A stretch of 32,450 nt of DNA from Bacillota bacterium (GTDB taxonomy: Bacteria; Bacillota; Clostridia; Acetivibrionales; DSM-1351): NCBI GenBank assembly GCA_023397905.1, contig JAEWSZ010000228.1, forward strand, positions 1-32,450, written 5' to 3'. The position numbers and the translations under genes are program-made. The notes below the pieces were generated by a model, which was given only the letters and a program-made list of their open reading frames with translations, was not told the origin of the DNA and searched no databases. The first letter of the stretch is position 1. Each line of letters starts with the position of its first letter. This document shows, one piece after another, positions 14,347 through 22,042 of the stretch.

Positions 14347-15168
14347 TTAAATATGCAGTTTATATTGTTTGGGAGACTTGCCCTTGACCTTTTTAAACAT
14401 TTTTGAAAACAGCAAAGGATCATCGTAGCCCACGGATCTTGAAATGTCGCTGATGGTCAGCCCGCCGCCCTTCATCAGCCCGCAGGCTTTGTCCATGCGG
14501 TACTCCAGCAGAAACTGCTGAAGCGATTTCTGCACATTTTCCTTGAAAACCGCCCCCAGATAGCTTCTGTCAAGGCCTATATGCTCCGCAATATCCGTGA
14601 TTTTTATTTTTCTGGAATAATTCATCTCGATGTATTCTATGGCCTTTTTGACGTACAGCTCACGCCGGTCTTCTACTTTCCCGCTTATGCCCTCTATGCC
14701 CTTGTGCCCTATGAGATATGAAAGAAACAGGTACAGCAGGCTCAGTATCTTTGTCTCATTCCAGGCATTTGATTCATAGGTGTCTATCATCCGGAAAATG
14801 CAGTCCGACAAGGCGTTGTCACTGTCATATGCAAAAACCGGACTTTCCCTGTCAAGCTCCGCCTGCCTGAGATAATGCTCCGCCCTGTGCCCGCGGAATC
14901 CGACCCAGCAGTATACCCACGGCTCGATGGAATCCGCCTGGTAGTATGTGATGTCCTCGGGACAGATCAGGAAGCCCTGGCCCTTTTTCAGGTGATACAC
15001 CTTTTCGCCGTATTTAAAGGTCCCTTTTCCGCTTATAATATAGTGTATCAGGTAATGGTCCCTGACAGCCGGCCCATAGTAATGCCCCGGCCTGCAGGCC
15101 TCCATACCGCAATGATACATATTCAGGTCATAGTTGTCCTTATTGCTGCCATATAGAATTTCAATCAT
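14347..15168 (-). CDS. AraC-family regulator, MsmR-like
   Basis: The ATG at 15168 lies 6 nt after GGAGG; an adjoining GTG at 15171 is too close. The 273-residue protein has an N-terminal cupin-like sensor domain ('HYLIHYIISGKGTFKYGEKVYHLKKGQGFL', about residues 38-68). Two C-terminal helix-turn-helices follow: 'ITDIAEHIGLDRSYLGAVFK' and 'ISDISRSVGYDDPLLFSKMFKK', ending in 'GKSPKQYK'. Such proteins activate sugar-use genes when the sugar is bound. It is divergent from the GH36 alpha-galactosidase and most likely controls it in response to a galactoside. Its own -10, TATAAT with an upstream TG (extended type), is at 15206-15201. Confidence 0.92.
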   Translation of the reverse strand: MIEILYGSNKDNYDLNMYHCGMEACRPGHYYGPAVRDHYLIHYIISGKGTFKYGEKVYHLKKGQGFLICPEDITYYQADSIEPWVYCWVGFRGHRAEHYLRQAELDRESPVFAYDSDNALSDCIFRMIDTYESNAWNETKILSLLYLFLSYLIGHKGIEGISGKVEDRRELYVKKAIEYIEMNYSRKIKITDIAEHIGLDRSYLGAVFKENVQKSLQQFLLEYRMDKACGLMKGGGLTISDISRSVGYDDPLLFSKMFKKVKGKSPKQYKLHI

Positions 15169-15200
15169 CACAGCCCTCCAGGCATATTATTTCATCAAGC

Positions 15201-15263
15201 ATTATACCATATTTTTATAGTATCCCTCCATTTACTTTCACATGGGCTGAAGTAAAATATAAA
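15201..15263. promoter_or_regulatory. Divergent araC / alpha-galactosidase promoter region
   Basis: On the minus strand TGG-TATAAT (-10 at 15206-15201) serves the regulator. A 7-bp inverted repeat TTTACTT (15231-15237) and AAGTAAA (15250-15256), 12 bp apart, lies in the middle. On the plus strand TATAAA (15258-15263) is a -10 candidate with a poor -35, as expected for an AraC-activated promoter. The repeat is the best operator candidate but binding is not shown. Confidence 0.45.
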
Positions 15264-15326
15264 TTGGTGGAGTCTGCTTAATGACATATGCGCCTTCACC
15301 CAAAATATAAAACAGGATGTGATGTT

Positions 15327-17516
15327 ATGGCTATTACATACAACTCCAAGGAACGCATTTTCCATCTAAATGCCAAAGGTGCAAGCTATGTGGTAAAAGT
15401 TCTGGAAAGCGGCCATCTGGCCCATTTATACTGGGGAAAGTCAGTCAGGAATTCAAACCTTGACTATTTGCTGACGCTCCGTGAAAGATCGTCCTTTTCT
15501 CCAACCGCCGATCCGGCCAACCGGGCGCTTTCACTGGACAGCCTGCCCCAGGAGTATCCGGCATACGGCAACGGCGATTTCCGCCATCCCGCATATGAAA
15601 TTCAGCTGGAAAACGGCTCCGCTGTCACCGATCTGAGATACAGATCCCACAAAATTTACAGTGGAAAACCCGGATTAGAAGGATTGCCGGCCACATACGC
15701 AGAGAGCGATGACGAGGCGGACACACTGGAAATAGAGCTGTACGACGATTTGACAGCGCTTAAGGTCAAGTTGTCCTACACGGTTTTTTCAAATTTCAAC
15801 GCGGTCACAAGGTCCGTTCACCTGTCAAATGAAGGCAAAGAGAAGCTTAAAATACTCAGGGCCCTGAGCATGAGCGTGGATTTCCCTGACTGCGGCTATG
15901 ACATGCTGCATCTGCAGGGGTCCTGGGCCCGGGAAAGGCACATGGTACGGCATCCCATCGTCCATGGCAGCCAGTCCATAGAAAGCCGCAGGGGCGCCAG
16001 CGGACATCAGAACAATCCCTTTATTGCCCTGCTATCCGGAAATGCCTATGAGAGGACAGGAGAGGCATACGGCTTCAGCCTGGTTTACAGCGGCAGCTTC
16101 ATAGCCCAGGTGGAAGTGGATCAGTATAATACCGCCAGAGTTTCCATGGGGATAAACCCCTTTGATTTCACCTGGAATCTGGAAGCCGGCAGCGGTTTTC
16201 AGACCCCGGAAGTGGTCATGGTGTACTCTGACAAAGGACTGGGCGGAATGTCAAGAGAATACCACAGGCTTTACCGTTCCCGCCTGTGCCGGGGCAAATA
16301 CCGTGACAGCTCAAGGCCCGTGCTCATAAACAACTGGGAGGCCACCTATTTTGATTTCAACGCCGACAAGATTTTAGAAATTGCCCGGGAAGGTGCCGCA
16401 CTGGGAATAGAGCTATTTGTGCTGGACGACGGCTGGTTTGGAAAGAGAGATCTTGACAACTGCTCCCTGGGAGACTGGTTTGTGGACAAAAGAAAGCTTC
16501 CCGGCGGCCTGGAGGAGCTGGCGGCACGGGTAAATGACCTGGGCCTGAAATTCGGACTGTGGTTTGAGCCCGAAATGGTTTCTCCCGACAGCGACCTGTA
16601 CAGAGCCCACCCCGACTGGTGCCTCCACGTTCCCGGGAGAAAGCGCACCGAGGCCAGAAACCAGCTTATTCTGGATTTTTCCAGAAAAGATGTCTGCGAC
16701 GCAATTATAAAGATGCTGTCCGACATACTGTCCTCTGCGCCCATATCTTATGTAAAGTGGGATATGAACCGGAATATGACCGAAATCGGCTCTGCTCTGC
16801 TGCCTGCCGGAAATCAGCGGGAAACAGCACACAGGTATATGCTGGGACTGTACCGTGTAATGGATGAAATCACCTCAAGATTCCCGGATATATTGTTTGA
16901 AAGCTGTTCCGGCGGCGGAGGGCGTTTTGACCCCGGAATGCTGTATTATATGCCCCAGACCTGGACCAGCGACGATACGGATGCCGTGGAGCGTCTGAAA
17001 ATCCAGCACGGCACAAGCATTGTATACCCGGCGAGCACCATGGGCGCCCATGTTTCAGCTGTGCCCAACCACCAGGTGGGCAGGATCACACCCATAGAAA
17101 CCAGGGGCCATGCGGCCATGTGCGGAAATTTCGGATATGAGCTGGACCTGACGAAGCTCAGTGAGGAAGAAAAAGCCGCAATTAAGGGACAGGTGGAAAC
17201 CTACAAGGATATCAGGCATATCATTCAGTTCGGCGATATGTACAGGCTTCTGAGCCCCTTTGAAGGCAATGAAACGGCATGGATTTTTGTAACGGAAGAC
17301 AGATCCGAAGCCTATGTGACATTTTTCAGAGTCCTGTCACGGCCCAACGGTCCTTTGACCAGACTGCGCCTGGAAGGTCTCGACGAAAACAGGGATTATT
17401 CCATAGCCGGAACAGATACTGTGCTGAGCGGAGATGTGCTCATGAACGCAGGGCTGAATGTTCCCGAGCTCTCCGGCGACTACGGAAGCATTACCTGGAG
17501 ATTGAAAGCTGTGTAG
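15327..17516 (+). CDS. agaA: Alpha-galactosidase, glycoside hydrolase family 36
   Basis: From the ATG at 15327 the protein has 729 residues, the same length I recall for Geobacillus AgaA; the upstream in-frame ATG at 15288 lacks a ribosome-binding site. It removes alpha-galactose from raffinose-type sugars, melibiose or galactomannan pieces. 'NNWEATYFDFN', 'VLDDGWFGKRD' and 'FGLWFEPEMV' lead to the nucleophile Asp479 in 'YVKWDMNR'. The acid/base is Asp549 in 'TWTSDDTDA', and 'ESCSGGGGRFD' lies between. There is no signal peptide, so it works on imported sugars. The divergent AraC regulator is its likely activator. No dedicated sugar transporter is adjacent, which is unusual for a raffinose locus. 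Confidence 0.95.
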   Translation: MAITYNSKERIFHLNAKGASYVVKVLESGHLAHLYWGKSVRNSNLDYLLTLRERSSFSPTADPANRALSLDSLPQEYPAYGNGDFRHPAYEIQLENGSAVTDLRYRSHKIYSGKPGLEGLPATYAESDDEADTLEIELYDDLTALKVKLSYTVFSNFNAVTRSVHLSNEGKEKLKILRALSMSVDFPDCGYDMLHLQGSWARERHMVRHPIVHGSQSIESRRGASGHQNNPFIALLSGNAYERTGEAYGFSLVYSGSFIAQVEVDQYNTARVSMGINPFDFTWNLEAGSGFQTPEVVMVYSDKGLGGMSREYHRLYRSRLCRGKYRDSSRPVLINNWEATYFDFNADKILEIAREGAALGIELFVLDDGWFGKRDLDNCSLGDWFVDKRKLPGGLEELAARVNDLGLKFGLWFEPEMVSPDSDLYRAHPDWCLHVPGRKRTEARNQLILDFSRKDVCDAIIKMLSDILSSAPISYVKWDMNRNMTEIGSALLPAGNQRETAHRYMLGLYRVMDEITSRFPDILFESCSGGGGRFDPGMLYYMPQTWTSDDTDAVERLKIQHGTSIVYPASTMGAHVSAVPNHQVGRITPIETRGHAAMCGNFGYELDLTKLSEEEKAAIKGQVETYKDIRHIIQFGDMYRLLSPFEGNETAWIFVTEDRSEAYVTFFRVLSRPNGPLTRLRLEGLDENRDYSIAGTDTVLSGDVLMNAGLNVPELSGDYGSITWRLKAV

Positions 17517-17521
17517 AACAT

Positions 17522-17715
17522 AAGCCAGAAGCAGCAACGGCAGTTGAACTGAATACGGGTAAGGTACAGCATATATCAATAAGTGGGCGCATTTCAGTAT
17601 TTGACGGACTGAGCCGTTTCGGATAATTCAAATACACATCAGGCGGATCTATTGATATATGGTGTACCACTGTGCCCCGTATTGCTTTGCAGCCGTTACG
17701 GTAAAGACCTGTTAC
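17522..17715. repeat. Family-1 palindromic element, degenerate copy (R4)
   Basis: Two arms face away from each other. GGTACAGCATATATCAATA (17563-17581) is the inverse of TATTGATATATGGTGTACC (17650-17668) with 18 of 19 matches. TAATTCAAATAC (17624-17635) begins the right arm as in the other copies, and 'CCGTATT...GCCGTTAC' occurs in each arm. The terminal TGGTGTTG-type ends are not recognisable. It fills the 195-bp gap between the convergent alpha-galactosidase and chemoreceptor genes, reaching the chemoreceptor's stop codon (17712-17714). Boundaries are approximate. Confidence 0.6.
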
Positions 17716-19439
17716 AATTTAAACTTGCTTATTTCATCATTCAGCTCCACCGCCATGATTGATAAATCGCTGGCGGCATTTGATATCATTTCCACCGATG
17801 CGAGCTGCTCTTCGCTGGAAGCGGATATCTCTTCGGTTCCGGAGGCGGCTTCCTGGGTCACGGCTGATATATCCTGCATTTGATCCGAAACAGACCTTGA
17901 CAGCCTGTCTATATTTTCAATCAGGGAAGACGTCTCCTGTGCTTCCTTTGCGATACCTTCCACCGACGTTTTTATATTGTCGAAAGCGGTTTTGATATTT
18001 TCAATTGACTTTTCCTGAGCCTCAACAACGATTTTGGCCTTATCCATATCCTGCAGGGTTATATTGCTTTCGTCCATGGTGTCCTTCACTATCTGTGTGA
18101 TTTCACTTGCTGCGGAAGCCGATTCCTCGGCCAGTTTCCGTATCTCCTCCGAAACCACCGCAAAGCCTTTTCCCGCTTCCCCGGCTCTTGCCGCTTCAAT
18201 TGCGGCGTTTAATGCCAGGAGATTTGTCTGCCCGGCAATATTATTTATTACGTCAATGAACTTCCCAACATTCTGTATCAACCCGTTCAGCTTGTTGACA
18301 GAGCCGCCGACAGTATTTGCTATCTGGGCGTTTTCTCTCATTTTTTCCATGGCATGGTCTACAGCCCCATGTCCTTCTTCAACGGCTTCCAAAGACTTTC
18401 TGGCGTTTTGGGCGCTTACGGTGGTGGATTGATTGACCTCATCTATGGTACTCACCACGTCCACCATTACCGAAGTGGTCTGCTGGACTGTCTGCGCCTG
18501 GCTGCTGTTTCCGTCTGCTATGGCGTTGATCGAAGATACTATCTGGTTTATTGTCTTTGTATTCTCTTCGGTTGACGCTGTCAGTTCCTCCGAATTGGAA
18601 GCAAGATTATCCGATATGCCGATGACCTTGCCGGCTATTTCCCTGAGGGCTTTTCTCATCTCCGCAACAGAACGCGTTATTATTCCCATTTCGTCCCTGT
18701 ATCCGAGCATTTTCTCATATGACGTATTATAAGCAAGATTTAACCTGGAGGTGTCGTCAATAAGCGCGACTATCTTTTTCAGAGGCCCTGTCACGGACAG
18801 AACTATCAGTGCTCCCAGGCCCACTAAAACAATTGACACAAGTATGGTCAACGACAGCAATATCACTTTGACTCTTTTGGCATCAAGCTCATTCTGGGTC
18901 TTTATATTTCCCGCCAGGGAGATCTCATGTTCCGTAAGATTTTTTGCATCAGTGTGAAACTGCTCTATTCCATTTTGCTTTGCGGTCACAAATAATTTAT
19001 AAGCTTCGCCGGACTTGCCTGATTTTATCATATCCATGCTGCTGCTTAAAAAAGTAAACCACGCGTCGGCATCTTTTTGAAGCAGCGCGTAATTTTTATC
19101 TTCGTAACCGTCATGTGCGATACTTTCCGCATATGAGGTCATTCCGTTTTTTATTGTTTCCGCCCGGGTGTCAATGTCGTCCAAGACAGACTGCCGGTCA
19201 GACGAGCCTTCATCTATTATAAGCTCCAGCAAATCGGCCTCAATTGCCCGCGACTGGTTCCGCATATCTATAAGGGTCGCAACAGGAAGTAAATTTTCAT
19301 CATACATTTCTATTGAATTTCTGCTTGATATATTATTGTAATAGTACCCTATAAGTCCGACCGCAAGGATACCCGATATCATAAATAATATAAGTATGGC
19401 AAGTTTCGTTCTGATTTTAATATTGTTCAGCAATTTCAT
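17712..19439 (-). CDS. Methyl-accepting chemotaxis protein
   Basis: A 575-residue membrane chemoreceptor. It has a first membrane helix at about 12-32 and an extracellular four-helix-bundle-like sensor at 33-189. The second helix lies at 190-214, a HAMP domain ('VTGPLKKIVALIDD') at 215-268, and the cytoplasmic signalling coil extends to the end. The hairpin tip reads 'NNIAGQTNLLALNAAIEAAR' then 'GEAGKGFAVVSEEIRKLAEE', the CheA/CheW-contacting region. It senses an unknown ligand and controls flagellar motion. The ATG follows AGGGGGAATAACC. It is transcribed alone from a 578-bp upstream gap that holds a possible attenuator and a repeat element, suggesting extra control. The product ends 'ISKFKL', normal for clostridial receptors. 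Confidence 0.94.
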   Translation of the reverse strand: MKLLNNIKIRTKLAILILFMISGILAVGLIGYYYNNISSRNSIEMYDENLLPVATLIDMRNQSRAIEADLLELIIDEGSSDRQSVLDDIDTRAETIKNGMTSYAESIAHDGYEDKNYALLQKDADAWFTFLSSSMDMIKSGKSGEAYKLFVTAKQNGIEQFHTDAKNLTEHEISLAGNIKTQNELDAKRVKVILLSLTILVSIVLVGLGALIVLSVTGPLKKIVALIDDTSRLNLAYNTSYEKMLGYRDEMGIITRSVAEMRKALREIAGKVIGISDNLASNSEELTASTEENTKTINQIVSSINAIADGNSSQAQTVQQTTSVMVDVVSTIDEVNQSTTVSAQNARKSLEAVEEGHGAVDHAMEKMRENAQIANTVGGSVNKLNGLIQNVGKFIDVINNIAGQTNLLALNAAIEAARAGEAGKGFAVVSEEIRKLAEESASAASEITQIVKDTMDESNITLQDMDKAKIVVEAQEKSIENIKTAFDNIKTSVEGIAKEAQETSSLIENIDRLSRSVSDQMQDISAVTQEAASGTEEISASSEEQLASVEMISNAASDLSIMAVELNDEISKFKL

Positions 19440-19559
19440 AGTGGTTATTCCCCCTACTTTTATTTAATTAGTTGCCTGTAAAATGTTAAAGTACTTAATA
19501 TTCCTGTATTCCGGCAAAATATTTTAATTGTTTTCCCGATCTATCTGTTGTAAAATATT

Positions 19560-19598
19560 AGAAAACAAGGTTTTGTCACCCACCCGGAAAAACCCTGT
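19560..19598 (-). terminator. Terminator-like hairpin in the chemoreceptor leader
   Basis: On the minus strand ACAGGGTTTT (19598-19589) pairs with AAAACCTTGT (19574-19565), allowing one G-U pair, around a 14-nt loop. The last T's of the stem run on into TTTTCT (down to 19560). It lies 126 nt before the chemoreceptor start, so it could attenuate that gene. Confidence 0.6.
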
Positions 19599-19699
19599 TG
19601 GCCGTCATGTGGATACTACAGGACCCGCTTGTCCAAAACGCCTCCTTTCCTGCGTCCGGCGCCGATTATGATATTTCATGTATTGTATACTGTACTTTA

Positions 19700-19786
19700 T
19701 CAAAGTCAATTACGGTTGAAAGCCCTCGCCTTCCAGGAGAATATTGCTTTTAAGCTGACCTTCAGCCCATAGTAATTAACTTTTGA
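19700..19786. repeat. Family-2 inverted-repeat element, copy B
   Basis: An 87-bp unit with inverted ends TCAAAGTCAATTAC (19700-19713) and GTAATTAACTTTTGA (19772-19786). The single internal mismatch becomes a G-U pair if transcribed on the minus strand. It matches the reverse complement of copy A (2225-2356) over both ends and the segment containing GCAATATT and CCTGGAAGGCG, but lacks about 45 bp present there. Confidence 0.7.
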
Positions 19787-19946
19787 AATAACTGCCGTTT
19801 TTTCCAGCTGCCCTTCTTGATATGTTTAAATCTCTTCACGCCAAAGCTTTCATATCATGACTACATTCCATTGGTATTAAAAATTAAAAAAATACAAATC
19901 ATAATATTAACTCTATTTTCTTGTATTATATAACGCGTTTTCATTG

Positions 19947-19982
19947 TTGTAAATAACAAGAAATGCTTTTTATTATTTACAA
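19947..19982 (+). promoter_or_regulatory. Probable operator/promoter of the xre gene
   Basis: TTGTAAATAA (19947-19956) and TTATTTACAA (19973-19982) form a perfect 10-bp inverted repeat 16 bp apart. The same bases provide TTGTAA (-35, 19947-19952) and TATTAT (-10, 19971-19976) with an 18-bp spacer. This layout suits autorepression by the Xre protein encoded 35 bp downstream. Confidence 0.55.
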
Positions 19983-20017
19983 TTACAGCTTGTTAAAATT
20001 AAACCAGAGGTGATCAG

Positions 20018-20338
20018 ATGGAAAATCTAAGGAAGCTAAGGGAAAATGCCGGCCTAAGCCAGCAGAAGCTGGCAAATCAACTTGGATTGACACAGCAAAG
20101 CATCCACAGTTATGAAAGCGGTATTTACGAGCCCGACATCGCGACTCTCAAACAACTTGCAGCATATTTTGATACTTCGGTTGACTATCTGATCGGAAAT
20201 ACCGATATCCGGCGTAAAATTGAAAAGGTTGACAGGCATGAACTGAACCCTGATGAAGCAGAAATAATAAAAAAATACAGGTCTCTGTCCAAAAAAAGCC
20301 GCAAAAGCCTTCAGCTCATATTGGACAGCCTTTTATGA
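20018..20338 (+). CDS. Xre-family helix-turn-helix regulator
   Basis: A 106-residue DNA-binding protein. 'LRKLRENAGLSQQKLANQLG' and 'LTQQSIHSYESGIYEPDIAT' form the five-helix Xre/Cro domain (residues 1-60), ending in 'YFDTSVDYLIGNTD', a phrase typical of SinR/ImmR-like clostridial regulators. The C-terminal 45 residues are basic and helical and may dimerise. The ATG follows AGAGGTGATC. The gene stands alone with a probable self-operator upstream and a family-1 element right behind it. No phage genes are nearby. Its targets cannot be told. Confidence 0.9.
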   Translation: MENLRKLRENAGLSQQKLANQLGLTQQSIHSYESGIYEPDIATLKQLAAYFDTSVDYLIGNTDIRRKIEKVDRHELNPDEAEIIKKYRSLSKKSRKSLQLILDSLL

Positions 20339-20354
20339 GAAATGAAAGTTGAAA

Positions 20355-20620
20355 TGGTAATGCTTCAAAAATAATACAAATTTAACATGTGTGAAAATAA
20401 TAGCTGAAAGTCCGCAGACATAATTTACCTCAATGAGAAGCACGAAAAAGGTATTGCGTGCATTAACAGCTGAGCGCATTGCAGATAATTCAAATGCTGC
20501 ACTAAGACGAAGCTATTGATGTACTGTGTGCCTTGTGCTTCCCGTTGATTGCACTTCAATGCCGGAGGACCCTTAATACATGAATTTTCACATATTGATT
20601 CTGTTATTTTGCGGCATCCA
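20355..20620 (+). mobile_element. Family-1 palindromic element, full uninterrupted copy (R5)
   Basis: A 266-bp imperfect palindrome. Its ends are TGGTAATGCTTCAAAAATAA (20355-20374) and the complement TGGATGCCGCAAAATAAC (20620-20603). The left arm 20430-20484 is the inverse of segment 10563-10617 at 48 of 55 positions, and the right arm 20486-20521 matches 9278-9313 at 35 of 36. The two arms are also partly complementary, e.g. GAAGCACGAA (20437-20446) with the TTGTGCTTC segment (20533-20541). A T-run (20621-20625) follows the right end and GAAA precedes the left. It lies between the convergent xre and beta-glucosidase genes and holds no reading frame. Confidence 0.78.
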
Positions 20621-20628
20621 TTTTTGTG

Positions 20629-21903
20629 TTATTCCCGCCACTCCTTTTCCCTGCATATATGAGCATACAGCTCGGCGCTGCCTCTGGGTATCCTCTCCTG
20701 TGTCTTGAAATCACAGCGGAACAGCCCGAAATTTGCGGTCTCACCCTCCAGCCACTCGAAATTATCCATCAGCGTCCAATGGTAATAACGCTTTACAGGT
20801 ATGCCCTCGTCGATGGCCCTGGCTATATATGCCAGGTGGTTTAAAATAAATCCCGGCCTTCTGTCGTCATTTCTGTCGCTGATCCCGTTTTCCGTTATAT
20901 AAATGGGCAGGCGGTACCTTTGATAATATTTTTTGCAGACCTTGTAAATGCCTTCCGGGTATATATCCCAGCCAAGGTCGGTCTTATATTTTCCCATATC
21001 GCATATAAATTTGTGGAAATATATCCTCGGGTCCCATGCGAATTCAATGGTATTCCTCGTATAGTAATTTATCCCCAGGAAATCCGCGAAAAGTCCGTTC
21101 CTCCGCTTAATTCCCATACCGGGAAGCGGGAACTTCAGTTTTCCTTCGGTGGTTCCCGCCATAAATATTTCATTGAAATAATAGTCTGCGGCCTCGGCAA
21201 GTATTTTGCCGGCAAAGGTGAGCCCGTCAAAAATACGTATGTGTATGGCGGTTCCCACCATTGTCTTTCCGCTGAAGCCATTCTTTTCCCTGATGTGGTG
21301 GATCATGTCATAGACCGCCATATGGGTTTTGATGAGCTCCGCCTTCACCTTGTTGGCTTCAAACAGATTTTTTATTCCCGGAGGAAAAATTCCGATTTCA
21401 TATCCAAATAATGTATAGGTATTTGGTTCATTAAATGTGACCCACTCACATACCAGGTCCCCCAGATTTTCCACCACATACCTGACATATTCCTCAAACA
21501 ATTTTGCATTCCCGGATTTCTGCCAGCCGCCCATGTCCTGGAACCACTGCGGTTCGGAAAAATGATGGAGCGTGACCAGCGGTTTGATATCGTTAAGCAG
21601 CAGCAGCTGGATCTCATTTCTGTAATGATTGAGCGCCCTGTTTGAGAATTTCCCGGCTTCAGGCTCGATCCTGCTCCATTCCAGGCTCATGCGGTGTGTC
21701 TGGACATTGAGGCTTTTGAGAAGCCTGGTATCCTCTTCCACCCTGTTCCAGTGATCACATGCGGTTATCGTACTGCTGCTGTCCGAAATATGCCCGGCTT
21801 CAGACCAGTGATACCATGTGTTCCCAGTATCGCCGCCCTCGATCTGCGCGCTTGCTGTTGCCGTCCCAAGCAGGAAATCCTCGCTCAGCTTAAAAGTAGC
21901 CAT
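20629..21903 (-). CDS. bglA: Beta-glucosidase / 6-phospho-beta-glucosidase-like, glycoside hydrolase family 1
   Basis: From the ATG at 21903 the protein has 424 residues, normal for GH1; it lies 6 nt after a G7 run, whereas the nearer ATG and TTG leave no spacing. The N-terminal 'FLLGTATASAQIEGG' is the family signature. Glu159 in 'VTFNEPNTY' is the acid/base and Glu338 in 'YITENGISD' is the nucleophile. It cleaves beta-glucosides in the cytoplasm; no phosphate-binding 'S-x-K-x-x-Y' loop is evident, and there is no PTS gene nearby, so an unphosphorylated substrate is more likely. It is last in the minus-strand cluster, after a terminator. Its ribosome-binding site can be masked by a C5 run (see 21910-21943). 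Confidence 0.93.
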   Translation of the reverse strand: MATFKLSEDFLLGTATASAQIEGGDTGNTWYHWSEAGHISDSSSTITACDHWNRVEEDTRLLKSLNVQTHRMSLEWSRIEPEAGKFSNRALNHYRNEIQLLLLNDIKPLVTLHHFSEPQWFQDMGGWQKSGNAKLFEEYVRYVVENLGDLVCEWVTFNEPNTYTLFGYEIGIFPPGIKNLFEANKVKAELIKTHMAVYDMIHHIREKNGFSGKTMVGTAIHIRIFDGLTFAGKILAEAADYYFNEIFMAGTTEGKLKFPLPGMGIKRRNGLFADFLGINYYTRNTIEFAWDPRIYFHKFICDMGKYKTDLGWDIYPEGIYKVCKKYYQRYRLPIYITENGISDRNDDRRPGFILNHLAYIARAIDEGIPVKRYYHWTLMDNFEWLEGETANFGLFRCDFKTQERIPRGSAELYAHICREKEWRE

Positions 21904-21909
21904 TAACAT

Positions 21910-21943
21910 CCCCCCCAATAATTATCATATACACCACAGGGGG
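21910..21943 (-). promoter_or_regulatory. Possible ribosome-binding-site-masking hairpin of the beta-glucosidase gene
   Basis: On the minus strand CCCCC (21943-21939) can pair with the G7 run (21916-21910) that serves as ribosome-binding site, with 22 nt between them. Five G-C pairs would hide the site. It lies just after the terminator at 21957-22000. Confidence 0.35.
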
Positions 21944-21956
21944 ATTTTGTTCTGCA

Positions 21957-22000
21957 CAAAAATAAAGAAAGCATGGAAATCCATGCTTTCTTTATTTTTG
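21957..22000 (-). terminator. Long-stem intrinsic terminator after the transglutaminase-like gene
   Basis: CAAAAATAAAGAAAGCATGG (21957-21976) and CCATGCTTTCTTTATTTTTG (21981-22000) are perfectly complementary over 20 bp with a 4-nt loop. The distal part is U-rich on the minus strand and A-rich on the plus strand. It separates the transglutaminase-like gene from the beta-glucosidase gene. Confidence 0.85.
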
Positions 22001-22042
22001 TATGATATTTACAACAGGCATTTACTGCATTGTTGCATTGTC

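Larger units (their letters stand above)
19440..20017. other. Long divergent intergenic region (chemoreceptor leader and xre promoter)
   Basis: A 578-bp gap between the chemoreceptor (minus) and the Xre regulator (plus). It contains an intrinsic-terminator-like hairpin on the minus strand (19560-19598), family-2 repeat copy B (19700-19786), an A+T-rich stretch (19870-19950), and the inverted repeat before xre (19947-19982). On the minus strand the stretch from about 19680 to 19600 has several G-rich pairing segments, such as GGAC/GTCC. It is not translated in any convincing frame. I could not match it to a riboswitch class I know. Confidence 0.5.

Noticed and set aside
19505..19530. A flagellar sigma-D promoter for the chemoreceptor
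   Set aside because: GAAA-N16-GCCGGAAT is only a loose fit to TAAA-N15-GCCGATAA, so I do not call it.
19440..19800. A cyclic-di-GMP-I riboswitch before the chemoreceptor
   Set aside because: Gene context fits, but the conserved GCAAACC, GAAA-loop receptor and GACGCAAAGC segments are not present.
9251..20620. A CRISPR array or tandem repeat
   Set aside because: The repeats are dispersed over 11 kb in both orientations, longer than CRISPR repeats, without regular spacers or cas genes.
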